Part shown: in pieces, positions 39,588-49,791 of the stretch | Numbering within the stretch: position 1 is the first letter of the stretch | How the letters are laid out: every line of letters begins with the position of its first letter | Assembly (NCBI GenBank): GCA_016719855.1 | Contig: JADJYH010000081.1 | Coordinates: 1 to 64,000, forward strand | DNA length: 64,000 nucleotides | Direction: 5' to 3' | Source of the DNA: Saprospiraceae bacterium | Lineage (GTDB): Bacteria; Bacteroidota; Bacteroidia; Chitinophagales; Saprospiraceae | Translations under genes and position numbers: made by a program | The notes under the pieces: model-generated | What the model saw: only the letters and a program-made list of their open reading frames with translations | What the model was told of the DNA's origin: nothing | Database searches by the model: none

Positions 39588-42443
39588 TGCAAAACCACTT
39601 TCCCTTGTCCTACCGCTATGCCAGTGGTAGTGATTTCGTAGAAATACAATCCTGGTGCAAGGCCGTTTTTCTTGATTTTCCCAACACCATTTTCGATTTT
39701 TTCGCTTCGCAAAAAACGCCCAGTCAAATCGAACAGCCGCAGTTCAAATTCTTGGTTTTCAATGCCTTGCATTAACACCACTGCCTCGTCTGCGAACGGA
39801 TTGGGGTACACGGTGCAGTTGATTTTTTTGGGCAAAACAGACTTGCGAACCGCCGTCTCGATGAAATGCTCACCGAGCTTGTGTACCGTGGTATTGGTTA
39901 AAACCGGGTCGTTAAAGTCGAAGAAAATCGCTGCTTCGTTCTCGATGACCGTGCCGAGTGGCAGCCCAGCTTTTTGCCCGATGCTGAACTTCACGAAGCC
40001 GTGCGACCCCGGCTCGTTCACGTTGCTGTCCGGCAGCAAGATGTTTTCGAAGATGAACACCAGCGTGTCCTGGTGGATGTCGAGTTGGTACGGGTGGCTC
40101 GAAGCGCCGGGCCGCAACGTTGAAATGTCCAGCGACGGGTCAATGACATCTTGGACGACAACCAGGAAGGCCGTGTCCGTCCCCGTGTTTTGGAAGCGGA
40201 TATGGTAGTCGAGCATTTGCCCCGGCTCGATGAGGTGCTCATCGCCGTAGCCGAGCGGGTAGCCTCGCTTGTCGTTGGGGTCGTAGCTGCCGATGACGTC
40301 GTGGCAGTCAATCGAGACGAACGGCCCGTTGTCGTCCTCCGGGAATTGCGAAGCGAAGCCCGTGCTGAACGTGCCCGTCCCATTTGTCCCGCAACCCTCC
40401 ACAAACTGCGATAGAACGGAGAAGCCGGGCACACCCGGCACCTGTTCGGCCAACAGGTTGTAGGTCGAGCCGTTGGCGGCGAATGATACAGTGATGGATT
40501 CGCCCGCTTCGAGTTCAAAGTCAGACTGCAGCAGCATCACGCCGTCCTCCACCACGATGAAGCCCTGCGGCTCGTCCATGTCGCCTGTGCCTGTGTTGGT
40601 GATAGTGAAAATGACGCTGTCCGCCGTGCAGTTCGACGTGATTTCGATGTAGGCGCCTGACCAGTTTGGGTCAATGGGCGTACAAAGCGAGTCGGGGAAT
40701 ACATGCGCTTCAGCGCAGAGCGTTTGCCCCAAAACCGCATCGCAGGAGACGTGGGCAAGGAAGTAGAAATCGTCGCAGTCGCCCGGTTCCACGTCGCCAA
40801 TCCCGAAAGAATAAACATCGTTCACGGGGCCTGTGAATGGCAGGCTGGCGCTGATAATTGAAATCAATGGGTCGAGCGTGACCTCGATGCTTGCGCCAAC
40901 GGCAGTTTCCGAGCCGTTGTTGCAGTAATTGACGTAGTAAACATTGTTGAGGCAGCGCCGCAGCAACGGTGTGCTGATGTCCACTTCCATCAGCGGACAA
41001 CTGATGGTTTTCAGCCAATGAAAATCGGCGGTGTCCGTATCCCTCGCATCCTCCAGGGTCAGGCTAACGGTGCCTCCACAATCCGTCCAGTATGCTGCCG
41101 GGGGGGGGATGGCCTCCACCGAGTAGCCGCCGGGAGGTGCCTGCATAGCGAAGTTTCCGAGGCTGTCCGTGAAGTCAAAATACTCGTCACCACTGGTGGC
41201 GGTGGCACGTACCATCCAGTTGGAGAGGCCGGTTTCGCCGGGGTTGAGTATGCAGTTGCCATCGTCTTCGGAGGTGACGGTGCCGATGATGGAGCCGCAT
41301 TCCTGGGTGCCACCTTGGATTGTGATGGAATCCAAAAAGGTACAACCGTTTGCATCAGAAACAGCTATTATGTAGGTGCCTGATGCTGATATAATTGTAG
41401 AAGGCGCATTGCCAATAACTTGCCCACTTGAAGTTGTCCATTGGTAAGTAAATCCGCCTGTTCCCCCTGAACAAGTCATCAAAATGGTGGCCTCCGAGTT
41501 GTTGCAGTTGATGGAGCCGGAGACGTTTGGGACACAAAATAAGTCTGGCCCACTAGTGATTGTAAAGACATTTTGGGACGAACAACCATTTGCGTCAACA
41601 ATGGAAACAAAATAAGTCCCGCTTGAAAGGTTTGTGGCTACTGGCCCTGTGTTTCCATCCGACCAAAAATACAGATAAGGTGGCGTCCCACCAACACAGT
41701 TTAGGGCTATGCTTCCATTTGATTGCCCACCACAATCTGGTTGGATGATATCTGCATTGCAAATAAAAGGAGGGGCGGTGGAAATGGTGATGCAACCATT
41801 CACGATTCCATTACACGCATTGGCATCAGTCACTCCTTCAAGGCAAATTACAGAGTTGCCAAAAGAACTGCCAAAATCCAGCGAGAAAGGGATTAGAGGC
41901 GATGGAAAGTGACGCTTGGGGTTGCCCATTGACTGACCATTCTAGCGTCCAAGGAGCAGTACCGGTAAAAAAGATTGTAGCTGTCACTTGGGTAGGATCA
42001 CCTGCGCAAACAACAAAATTCGCATTGTCCATAGTCGCCGTTGGAGGTTGGAGCCATCTGACAGGTGTGCCTGCTGCCACATCGATACATGGGTCAGTCA
42101 AATCCACGTTGCCCGTCCCATCGTCGTTGCCCACTACCGCAGAAATGTAGTAAGTGACGCCGAAGATCATGTTTCCGCTGTTAAAGCTGAATTGGGGGCT
42201 TGAATTTGTGGAAAGGACCGTACCAAGGGAGTTGCCGGATGCAGTGTGCAAGAAGAATTGCAGGATGTCATCGCCATCAAGGTTTGCCCCACTTGAAGCG
42301 TTAGCCGTTGCCGTTTCTGTGGCGCAGACTTCGATCAAAACTAAGCTCATGGTCCCAGCATCCGAAGTGCATTGCCCACTGGCCTTGAAATAGCCAAGCG
42401 CCAGCACCAGCATGAAAATCAACCGAAAAATCATCGAGTTCAT
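39584..42443 (-). CDS. Large T9SS cargo with Gly/Cys beta repeats and SdrD-like/DUF11 domains, frameshifted
   Basis: ATG at 42443, signal peptide MNSMIFRLIFMLVLALGYFKASGQ. A PKD/SprB-like region follows with repeats like DCGGQSNGSIALNCVGGTPP and CSGGTGGFTYQWTTSSGQ, each ending in VSDANGCTFLDSITI-type strands. Then come an SdrD B-like unit (GTVTSEDDGNCILNPGETGL), DUF11-type sandwiches (DYHIRFQNTGTDTAFLVVVQ, IENEAAIFFDFNDPVLTNTT) and a sorting tail (VYPNPFADEAVVLMQ ... GLAPGLYFYEITTTGIAVGQ). The frame breaks near 41888, between SIASNPF and SLDFGSSFGNSV. Restored length is about 950 residues. Likely a surface adhesin or structural protein. Confidence 0.78.
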
Positions 42444-42567
42444 AGGTGATAAATTTAGCTCGTCAAGCGAAAACCGGGTGGCAAACTAACCGCTTCCAAT
42501 TGCCCACTGGTTTTGACGCTACAAACATGCGAGCAATCATTTGCCCCGGCAACAACATTTTTTTCGA

Positions 42568-42597
42568 TTTGTAGAAAATTATTTTTAGGTTAATTTG
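42568..42597 (+). promoter_or_regulatory. Candidate Bacteroidota promoter
   Basis: TTTG at 42568-42571 and TTAATTTG at 42590-42597, spaced 18 bp, close to the TTTG / TAnnTTTG consensus, 67 bp before the start at 42665. Confidence 0.4.
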
Positions 42598-42664
42598 CGG
42601 AAAAATCCAGTTCTTGCTTGACTTTTAAAGTCTGAATTGTAGATAACGACTTTTCCACCAGCCC

Positions 42665-44056
42665 ATGCAAAATACCCTTGTTTTTGAAATTGTCGCCTAT
42701 TTATCAAAAACCGAACAACGGGAAGTGCGCAACTTCCTCGCCTCGCCCTACTTCAACCTGCGCAGCGACGTGCAGTTGCTCTTCGATTTATTGGCAAAGG
42801 AAGCAGCGCCGCCCAGCCGGGAGACGACCTGGGAGCGGTGCTTCCCAGGTCAGCCGTTCGACGACCAGCAGCTTCGGCTGACCCTCAGCTACCTGCTAAA
42901 ATTGCTGGAACAGTACCTTGTTCTGAAGGAAAAACAGAACGAACCACTTGCCGATTACCACCTGCTCATGGCCGCCTACCGCCGCCGCAAGTTGCCCCGG
43001 CATTTTGAAAAAACGCAGCGGGTGGTTTCAAAATCGCTTGACAATCAGTCGTTTAGGCATCCGGCGTACTACTTCGAGAACTTCCTTGTGGAAAACCAGC
43101 AGTACCTCCACCTCCTTGAATCGGGGCGCACGAAGGAGCTGAATCTGCAAATCGTCGAAGACCAGCTAACTACCGCAGCACTCGCCTTGAAGCTGCGCCA
43201 AGCTTGCCTACTCCGCTCGCACCAAGCCGTTTTCAAGACCCCCTACCGCATAGATTTGTTGGATGAAATATTGGTGCTGGCCGAGCAGCCTCCATACTCC
43301 GAGCAGCCCGCCGTTCTCGTGTATCGGTTATGCTACGTGGCTTTGTTCAGTGGGCAGGACGACCCGCATTTTTCAGCGTTCAAGGCGGCGCTGTTCGAGC
43401 ATGGCGGACGTTTCCCGAAGGAGGAAATCGGGTCGCTCTACTTGTTGGCCATCAATTTTTGCATCAAAAAAATCAACGCCAGCCAACATGCCTACCTCCG
43501 GGAGGCGCTCGACCTCTACAAGCAGGGCCTCAAGTCAGAGTTGCTGTTGGAGGACGGCCAGCTTTCCCGCTTCGCCTACAACAACATCGTGGGCATTGCC
43601 CTGCGCCTGCCCGATGAGTGGCAGTGGGCGGAGGAGTTCGTGGAAACTTACCGAAGCTACCTCGAACCGGGTGCGCAAGAGGCCGCCTTTAGTCTCAACT
43701 CTGCTCGGCTTGCCTTCGCCAAACGCCGCTACGACGATGCTTTGGAACACCTGCAACGTGCTGATTACAAGGATTTTATCAACGGTATGGCAGCCCGCAT
43801 TTTGCAGTTGAAAATCTATTTTGAAAAACAGGAGTTGGAGCTACTCGACGCTCACTTGAAGACGCTTCGCATGTTTATCCGCCGCAACAAACGCATGGGT
43901 TATCACCACCAGAACTGGCTGAACATCGTCCATTTCACCCAAAAATTGTTGGAACTGAACCCCTTCGACGAAACCGGACGGACGGCGCTACGGACAGCCA
44001 TTGAAACAGAGGAGACGCTGACGGAAAAGGATTGGTTGCTGGCGCAAATCACTTGA
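42665..44056 (+). CDS. Conserved helical protein of unknown function
   Basis: 463 residues, no signal peptide, almost wholly alpha-helical. SKTEQREVRNFLASPYFNLRSDVQLLFDLL and FDDQQLRLTLSYLLKLLEQYLVLKEKQ form an N-terminal domain I have seen in Saprospiria hypothetical proteins (an E-R-R/F-x-SPYFN motif). The rest has TPR-like helix pairs (RRYDDALEHLQRADYKDF, KIYFEKQELELLDAHLKTLR). Probably a cytoplasmic scaffold; no catalytic motif seen. Frame intact; a good promoter candidate lies upstream. Confidence 0.75.
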   Translation: MQNTLVFEIVAYLSKTEQREVRNFLASPYFNLRSDVQLLFDLLAKEAAPPSRETTWERCFPGQPFDDQQLRLTLSYLLKLLEQYLVLKEKQNEPLADYHLLMAAYRRRKLPRHFEKTQRVVSKSLDNQSFRHPAYYFENFLVENQQYLHLLESGRTKELNLQIVEDQLTTAALALKLRQACLLRSHQAVFKTPYRIDLLDEILVLAEQPPYSEQPAVLVYRLCYVALFSGQDDPHFSAFKAALFEHGGRFPKEEIGSLYLLAINFCIKKINASQHAYLREALDLYKQGLKSELLLEDGQLSRFAYNNIVGIALRLPDEWQWAEEFVETYRSYLEPGAQEAAFSLNSARLAFAKRRYDDALEHLQRADYKDFINGMAARILQLKIYFEKQELELLDAHLKTLRMFIRRNKRMGYHHQNWLNIVHFTQKLLELNPFDETGRTALRTAIETEETLTEKDWLLAQIT

Positions 44057-44298
44057 ACCGGTCTATGGTTAAATCGGGTACGGTCTTTGCAAAATCACCT
44101 GTTCATTCCTTTTTCCTTTTCCAAATTTTACAAAAAACATTCGCAGGGCAAACACGCTGTTGAATCTCTTTCACCCCACGATGCAATTCCCCCTTGCAGC
44201 TTGAGTCGGTAATCTGCTGTTTGTCAGTGGCTTATGTTTGGTTCAAGTTTGATTTGTCGGCCATGCTGACAAGATGAATCCTATTGATTTTGTAAATT

Positions 44299-45195
44299 AT
44301 GCCCATGAAAATGCGAACCCTGCTCACCGTTTTGTTGGCCAATTTGTTGCTGATGCCTTTTGGCAATGCGGCCAATCCCACTTCCTTCTCAGGAGTCAAT
44401 TTGAAAATCAGGATGTACCTCCAAGGTGCCCTGCTGGGGGTCAAGCAGCCTGAAATGCTCATGCGGGACGACCTGCGGGCTGCTGGCTTGATTCCGCTGC
44501 AAGAGCCTTACGCTTCGTTCAGCAATTACGACCATTACGGCGAACTGGGTGGGCAGGAGGTCATTGAAAACCCGGAAGTTTTGAAGGTCACTGGCACGGA
44601 TGCCATCGTAGATTGGGTGTTCGTAGAGCTGCGCCACCCGGAGTTCCAGAAAATCGTATTGTCAACCCGCTCTGCCCTGCTCCAGCGGGACGGCGACGTG
44701 GTGGACGTGGACGGTGTGTCGCCGCTGCACTTTGGGGACATCGAGCCGGGCAGCTACCTCGTGGCGGTTCGTCACCGCAACCACCTCGGCGTGATGGCCA
44801 CGAAAGTGTTCGACCTCGAAGAAACCCCGCTTCTGGTTGACTTCACCGACCCCAAAACTGGTTTTTTCGGCAACCACCCCATGGTGCAAATCATGGAAAA
44901 AATGGCGCTGTTTGCTGGAGATGTCAACCGGGACGGCGAGGTGCGGATCAAAGGCCCAGATAACGACAAGGACCGCATTTTCTTTACCGTGCTTTTATCA
45001 CCCGAAAATGTGGACGCCAACCACAATTTCATCCTCCACGGTTACAGCAACTACGACGTCAACCTCGATGGACAGGTGAAGTACCAAGGGCCTACCTCCG
45101 ATGGCTCGTACATCGCATTCGACATCGTTTTCTTCTGGCGCTACAACTGCCCTCAAGTGGACAAAGACTGCCGCTTGGTGGAACAATTGCCGTGA
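44299..45195 (+). CDS. Secreted surface protein with the 'MYLQGA' domain, paralogue 1
   Basis: 298 residues (ATG 44299; ATG 44305 also possible). Signal peptide to about residue 25 (LLLMPFGNAA). The body reads KIRMYLQGALLG, LMRDDLRAAGLIPLQEPY, TDAIVDWVFVELR, STRSALLQRDGDVVDVDG and YLVAVRHRNHLGVM. This domain is found repeated in many large Bacteroidota surface proteins; here it stands alone. It ends with dockerin-like Ca loops (GDVNRDGEVRIKGPDNDKDR, VNLDGQVKYQGPTSDG). No sorting tail is visible. A paralogue follows in tandem, pointing to gene duplication. Confidence 0.7.
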   Translation: MPMKMRTLLTVLLANLLLMPFGNAANPTSFSGVNLKIRMYLQGALLGVKQPEMLMRDDLRAAGLIPLQEPYASFSNYDHYGELGGQEVIENPEVLKVTGTDAIVDWVFVELRHPEFQKIVLSTRSALLQRDGDVVDVDGVSPLHFGDIEPGSYLVAVRHRNHLGVMATKVFDLEETPLLVDFTDPKTGFFGNHPMVQIMEKMALFAGDVNRDGEVRIKGPDNDKDRIFFTVLLSPENVDANHNFILHGYSNYDVNLDGQVKYQGPTSDGSYIAFDIVFFWRYNCPQVDKDCRLVEQLP

Positions 45196-45251
45196 GCAAT
45201 AAGTATAAAATAGACTATCAATCATCACCCACTCCCCGCTCTATTGAACGC

Positions 45252-46104
45252 ATGAAAAAAAGCATTTTACACAAAACGACCCTGCTGCTGGCGCTGCTGG
45301 CAGCGACGGCTTTCAACCTCCATGCCCACAACGGCGTCCTGGTTTCCCCAAAAATGTACCTGAAAGGTGCCCTCCAATCAAATGGCCTCATGCGTGACGA
45401 ACTTCGTGCGAAGGGCCTCTTGCCCAGTACCGAGCCTTACTCGGCCTTGGCCAACTTCCAGCACTACGGCGATGGCGGCGGGGAGACCATCAGCAGCCCC
45501 AGGCGTGTTCAGCGTCACCGGCCCCAATGCCATCGTGGACTGGGTGGTGGTGGAGTTGCGCAGCAACAACTCGCTTTTGACGCCGATAGCTACCCACGCT
45601 GCACTGCTCCAGCGAGATGGTGACGTGGTGTCCGTGGACGGGGTTTCGGCGGTGCGGTTTCTGACAGTAGCACCGGGCCTGTACCACGTGGCGGTGAGGC
45701 ACCGCAACCACCTAGGTGTGATGACTGCTGAAGTGCTCAACTTGACGAACGTGCCCGTGCTTGTTGATTTTACAAGCCAAGCAGTGCCGCTTTATGGGGC
45801 GACGCCCTGTGAAGGCAACGGCACTACCCGGATGCTTTGGCTCGGCAATGCGAACCTCGACAAAAAAGTGATTCACCAAGGGCCTTACAACGACACTTTT
45901 ACCTTGTTTTCTTCGGTGGTTTCTGCACCGGGCAATGTCAACCACAACCAGAATTACATGCTGGAGGGTTATCTAACGACGGATTACAACCTGGACGGTT
46001 ACTCGATTTTTAACGGCCCGAACAACGACCGTTCCTTCACTTTTATCCAAGCAGGCGTGAGCTGCGGGGTCGTGAACTGTATTTTTGTGGAGCAAATTCC
46101 CTAG
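45252..46104 (+). CDS. Secreted surface protein with the 'MYLQGA' domain, paralogue 2, frameshifted
   Basis: ATG at 45252 (MKKSILHKTTLLLALLAATA signal peptide). Same order of motifs as the upstream gene: PKMYLKGALQSNGLMRDELR, TEPYSALANFQHYG, GPNAIVDWVVVELRS, THAALLQRDGDVVSVDG, YHVAVRHRNHLGVM, then Ca-loop-like GNANLDKKVIHQGPYNDT and YNLDGYSIFNGPNNDRS. A missing base near 45497 breaks the frame after GGGETIS. Restored length is about 284 residues. Starts 57 bp after its paralogue and is followed by a strong terminator, so the two probably form one operon. Confidence 0.7.
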
Positions 46105-46130
46105 TTGTGGAAAATGGTTTTCTTATTTGA

Positions 46131-46177
46131 AAACAACAGCCCTGCCAGCACAATTGTAGCTGGCAGGGCTGTTGTTT
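46131..46177 (+). terminator. Strong intrinsic terminator
   Basis: 19-bp perfect arms (46131-46149 and 46159-46177; core CAGCCCTGCCAGC) with a 9-base loop and a T7 tail on the plus strand. Confidence 0.9.
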
Positions 46178-46222
46178 TTTTGATGAATTTTTTCTGATTC
46201 ATGCGAATTAAGGTTTGAAATA

Positions 46223-46360
46223 GGTGCATAGCACCGAAATATTTGTAGGAAACGTGGTATTGCTCGGTATTGAGGTGCAGCGCACCGGGACAATTCGGTG
46301 CGCTGCACCTCAACTCACTTTCTCAACTACTTGGCTACAAAGATTTCGCCGCTATGCGGC
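46223..46360. repeat. 138-bp composite palindromic element upstream of the isomerase gene
   Basis: Left hairpin GGTGC-ATA-GCACC followed by GAAATATTTGTAG (46236-46248). Central palindrome with 18-bp perfect arms TTGAGGTGCAGCGCACCG (46270-46287) and its complement (46296-46313). Inverted word CTACAAAGATTTC (46335-46347) followed by hairpin GCCGC-TAT-GCGGC. Length and layout match 23465-23602. Confidence 0.65.
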
Positions 46361-46462
46361 TGTAGTAAAAACGGGAAGAATTTTAGTTAGGAGCTTTATT
46401 ATGAAAAAAATTGGTGTAATTCGTGGCTTCAATTTCCTTTCACCATTAAAAAATCTTGTGCA

Positions 46463-47371
46463 ATGAACCACTCCCGTAGAAAATTCTTCCAATACGCCGG
46501 GGCAGCCGCTGCCGGTGCGCTCATCCTGCCCAATTGGGCCTGCAAATCAGATGGCACGACCAGTGGCGAGTCCGCCAAGGACGCTCCTGCTGTCACGGGC
46601 AGTCTCGCTCAATACGGCCTCCAGCTTTGGAGCGTCCGTGACGACATGGCCAAGGACCCGAAGGGCACACTCAAGCAGGTGGCCAGCTATGGCTACAAGC
46701 AAATCGAAAGCTTTGAAGGCGAAAAGGGCATGTATTGGGGGATGACTAACAAGGAATTCAAGGCGTACATGGACGAGCTTGGCATGACCATCGTTTCCAG
46801 TCATTGTGACACAAAAAAGGACCTAGAGAAAAAAGCCGCCGAAGCTGCCGAAATCGGCATCAAGTACCTGATTACGCCACATATTGGCGCACAAAAAACG
46901 ATGGCCGATTGGAAACCGATTGTAGAAAGCTTCAACATCAATGGAGAAATCTGCAAAAAAGCGGGCATCCGTTACGCTTACCACAACCACGCCTATTCCT
47001 TTCAGCCAGTGGATGGACAACTGCCACAGGATTTCATGCTGGCAAATACCGACCCTGGCCTCGTGGACTTTGAAATGGACATTTATTGGGTGGTAACTGG
47101 TGGGAAAGACCCCATCGAGTACCTACAAAAATACCCGAACCGCTTCCGGCTTTGCCATGTCAAGGACCGCAGCAAAACATTGCCTGCTACCGAAGAAGAC
47201 GCTTCGTGCGTGCTTGGCACCGGTTCGATTGATTTTCCGAAAGTTCTGAAGATTGCCCAAGACAACGGGATGCAGTATTTCATCGTAGAGCACGAGCGCT
47301 GGGACGACTCCACGCCCTTGAAATGTGCCGAACTTGATGCCGCCTATCTGAGCAAGCTGGTTTTTGCATGA
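46463..47371 (+). CDS. Sugar phosphate isomerase/epimerase family protein (TIM barrel), Tat-type signal
   Basis: 302 residues. The N-terminus MNHSRRKFFQYAGAAAAGAL with SRRKF is a twin-arginine signal; the Cys in NWACKS could be a lipidation site. The xylose-isomerase-like barrel shows GLQLWSVRDDM, YGYKQIESFEG, AGIRYAYHNHAYSF (metal-site His), DPGLVDFEMDIYWV, FRLCHVKDRS (His/Asp) and YFIVEHERWDD. Family members act on sugars or cyclitols with a divalent metal; the substrate is unknown, and periplasmic location is inferred from the signal. Frame intact. A hairpin fills the gap to the exonuclease gene. Confidence 0.85.
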   Translation: MNHSRRKFFQYAGAAAAGALILPNWACKSDGTTSGESAKDAPAVTGSLAQYGLQLWSVRDDMAKDPKGTLKQVASYGYKQIESFEGEKGMYWGMTNKEFKAYMDELGMTIVSSHCDTKKDLEKKAAEAAEIGIKYLITPHIGAQKTMADWKPIVESFNINGEICKKAGIRYAYHNHAYSFQPVDGQLPQDFMLANTDPGLVDFEMDIYWVVTGGKDPIEYLQKYPNRFRLCHVKDRSKTLPATEEDASCVLGTGSIDFPKVLKIAQDNGMQYFIVEHERWDDSTPLKCAELDAAYLSKLVFA

Positions 47372-47379
47372 TAAGTTAT

Positions 47380-47431
47380 GAGGTGATGGGTTTTGAGGAC
47401 GAATGAAAACTCATCACCCATCACTCGTCAC
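47380..47431 (+). repeat. Word-built hairpin between isomerase and exonuclease genes
   Basis: GAGGTGATGGGTTTTGAG (47380-47397) pairs imperfectly with CTCATCACCCATCAC plus CTCGTCAC (47410-47431). The foot lies 8 bp before the ATG at 47440. Confidence 0.5.
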
Positions 47432-47439
47432 TAAAAAGG

Positions 47440-48120
47440 ATGTTCAACTTTCTTTTCCGCTGGAAAAAATACCCAGAGTTTTGGCAGGAGTACCTCCGGC
47501 ATTTTGACCATTCTTGGTCAAAAAAGACGCCAATAGAGGAGGTCCGTTTCGTGGTAGTGGATACTGAGACTACCGGCTTGGACCCAAGCAAGGATAAGCT
47601 GCTCTCCATCGCCGCCGCTGCTGTCGTCAACAGGCAGTTGCTCCTCGAAGACAGCTTTGAGTGCTACGTGGCACAGCACGTGAACACGGGCGGGAATGCA
47701 CCCGTACACGGCATTTTGCAAAAGGAAATGGAACAAGGGCTGACCGAAGCGGAGGCTTTGCGACAGTTTTTGGCCTTTTGCAAAGACGCCGTCATCGTGG
47801 GCCATCACATCGGTTTTGACAAGGCGATGCTCAACCAAGCGCTCAAAAACGCCGGAGCAGGCAAGCTGAAAAACAAGTTCGTTGACACCGCCCGGCTGGC
47901 TGTTCGGGTGGAGCACCCGTTTGAGCGATACAACGTCGTGTACCTGCCCGGCGAGTTTGGGCTTGACGCCCTCAGTAAGCGCTTCAACATCCCCGACCAG
48001 GAGCGCCACACGGCTGCTGGCGACGTTTACATCACCGCCATTCTTTTTCTGAAACTGCTGGCAAGGGTGCAAAAACGGGGCAACAGGACGTTAGGGGAGT
48101 TGCTTTCTTATGACGGCTGA
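47440..48120 (+). CDS. DEDDh 3'-5' exonuclease (DNA polymerase III epsilon-like)
   Basis: 226 residues, cytoplasmic. ExoI motif VVVDTETTGLDP with D41 and E43; ExoII near residues 115-125 (AVIVGHHIGFDKAML, Asp in FD); ExoIII GLDALSKRFNIPDQERHTAAGDVYITA with His and Asp. This is the RNase T/DnaQ exonuclease fold. The N-terminal extension (MFNFLFRWKKYPEFWQEYLR) and lack of the usual epsilon tail suggest a stand-alone repair or RNA-trimming exonuclease rather than the replicative proofreader. Frame intact. Confidence 0.88.
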   Translation: MFNFLFRWKKYPEFWQEYLRHFDHSWSKKTPIEEVRFVVVDTETTGLDPSKDKLLSIAAAAVVNRQLLLEDSFECYVAQHVNTGGNAPVHGILQKEMEQGLTEAEALRQFLAFCKDAVIVGHHIGFDKAMLNQALKNAGAGKLKNKFVDTARLAVRVEHPFERYNVVYLPGEFGLDALSKRFNIPDQERHTAAGDVYITAILFLKLLARVQKRGNRTLGELLSYDG

Positions 48121-48161
48121 TGGCCAATAAAATTATCCAGTAAAAAATAAACGAATCAAAG

Positions 48162-49741
48162 ATGCAACGCCGTAGGTTCCTCACCAACTCCACCGTCATC
48201 CTTTCAGGCATTGGCTTGACTTCCTTTTTTTCTTGTAAAAATACGTCAGTAAAACCTTCGGCCAATGCCTTGAACCTAGAGGAAATTACCATTGACCAAC
48301 TCCAAAAAGGATACGCCGACGGCAAGTTCACCATCGTGGAGGTGGTGAAGGGCTACCTGAAAAGAATCGAGGAAATAGACAAGGCAGGGCCAGCGCTCAA
48401 CGCCATCATCGTCGTGAACCCGGATGCCTTGAAAATAGCGGAAGCGCTTGACAATGAGCGCCTTGCAGGCAAGTCACGAGGCCCGCTGCACGGCATCCCC
48501 GTGGTGTTGAAGGACAATATTGACAGCACGGACATGCCCAACACCGCTGGGTCGAGGGCGCTGACTGGTAGCATTCCGCCACTGGACAGCACCGTAGCCG
48601 CAAGCTGAGGGAATCGGGCGCCGTCATTTTGGCGAAAGCCAACCTCAGCGAGTGGGCCAACTTCCGCTCAAGCCTTTCGTCGAGCGGGTGGAGCGGACTC
48701 GGCGGACAAACGAAAAACCCCTACGTCCTCGACCGAAACCCCTGCGGCAGCAGCAGCGGCAGCGGGGCGGCAGTGGCGGCCAGCCTCTGTGCCATTGCCA
48801 TCGGAACGGAGACGAACGGCTCCATCGTTTGCCCCGCCAACAACTGCGGCATCGTCGGTATCAAGCCAACCGTGGGGCTGGTGAGCCGGGCGGGCATCAT
48901 CCCGATTTCATTTTCGCAAGACACCGCCGGCCCAATGGCCCGCACCGTCCGGGACGCAGCCATCTGCCTCGGGGCATTGGTCGGGATGGATGAAAGGGAC
49001 ACCAAAACGCCGCTCAGCGAGGGGCATTTCCAAACTGACTACACCCCCTTTTTAAAAGCGGAAGGACTGCGAGGCAAGCGCATCGGTTTGGACAAAAACT
49101 CGTTCGACTCCCACCCGAAAGTCGCCAAATTGATGGATGAAGCAGTGGTCTTTCTAAAAGAAAATGGGGCGGAAGTGATTGATTTGGAGCAAGTTATACA
49201 GCCCGATGCGGAGGGTGCATCCTTTGAGGTAATGCTCTTTGAGTTCAAGGATGGACTGAACAAATACTTCGCTTCCTTGGGTGAAAATGCGCCCATCAAA
49301 AGCCTTGAAGCGCTTATCGCCTTCAATGAAAAAGACAGCGTGGAAATGCAGTTCGACCAGGAATTGCTCATAAAGGCGCAAGCCAAGGGCGACCTCCAAA
49401 GCAAGGAATACCAAGAAGCCTTGGCCAAAATGTGGCAAGGCTCCCGGACGCTCGGCATTGACAAGGTGATGAACGAGCACCAACTCGACGCCATCATTGC
49501 CCCGACAGGCGCACCCGCCTGGAAGACCGACCTCGTGGACGGTGACCATTACATGGGTGGCAGCAGCAGCCCGGCGGCCATCTCTGGCTACCCGAACATC
49601 AACGTGCCGATGGGCTTCGTGGAGGAATTACCCGTTGGGATTTCTTTCTACGGACGGGCCTGGAGCGAGCCGGTTTTGCTGGAAATCGCTTATGCTTACG
49701 AGCAGGGGACGGGGCATCGGCGGGCGCCGAAGTATTTGTGA
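48162..49741 (+). CDS. Amidase-signature family hydrolase, exported, frameshifted
   Basis: Start MQRRRFLTNSTVILSGIGLTSFFSCKN looks like a Tat-type or lipoprotein signal. The Ser-cisSer-Lys triad is visible: Lys117 in GIPVVLKDNIDSTDMPNTAG, and the Ser-rich loop NPCGSSSGSGAAVAASL with GTETNGSIVCPANNCG. Late motifs include LDAIIAPTGAPAWKTD and SGYPNINVPMGF. Such enzymes hydrolyse amides. A one-base shift near 48601 separates LDSTVAAS from KLRESGAVILAKANLSEWAN. Restored length is about 526 residues, normal for the family. It follows the exonuclease by 41 bp on the same strand. Confidence 0.88.
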
Positions 49742-49791
49742 AAACCAACAGATGCAAGTTCCCGCAAAAGGATATTGAATGCTACTGGCCT

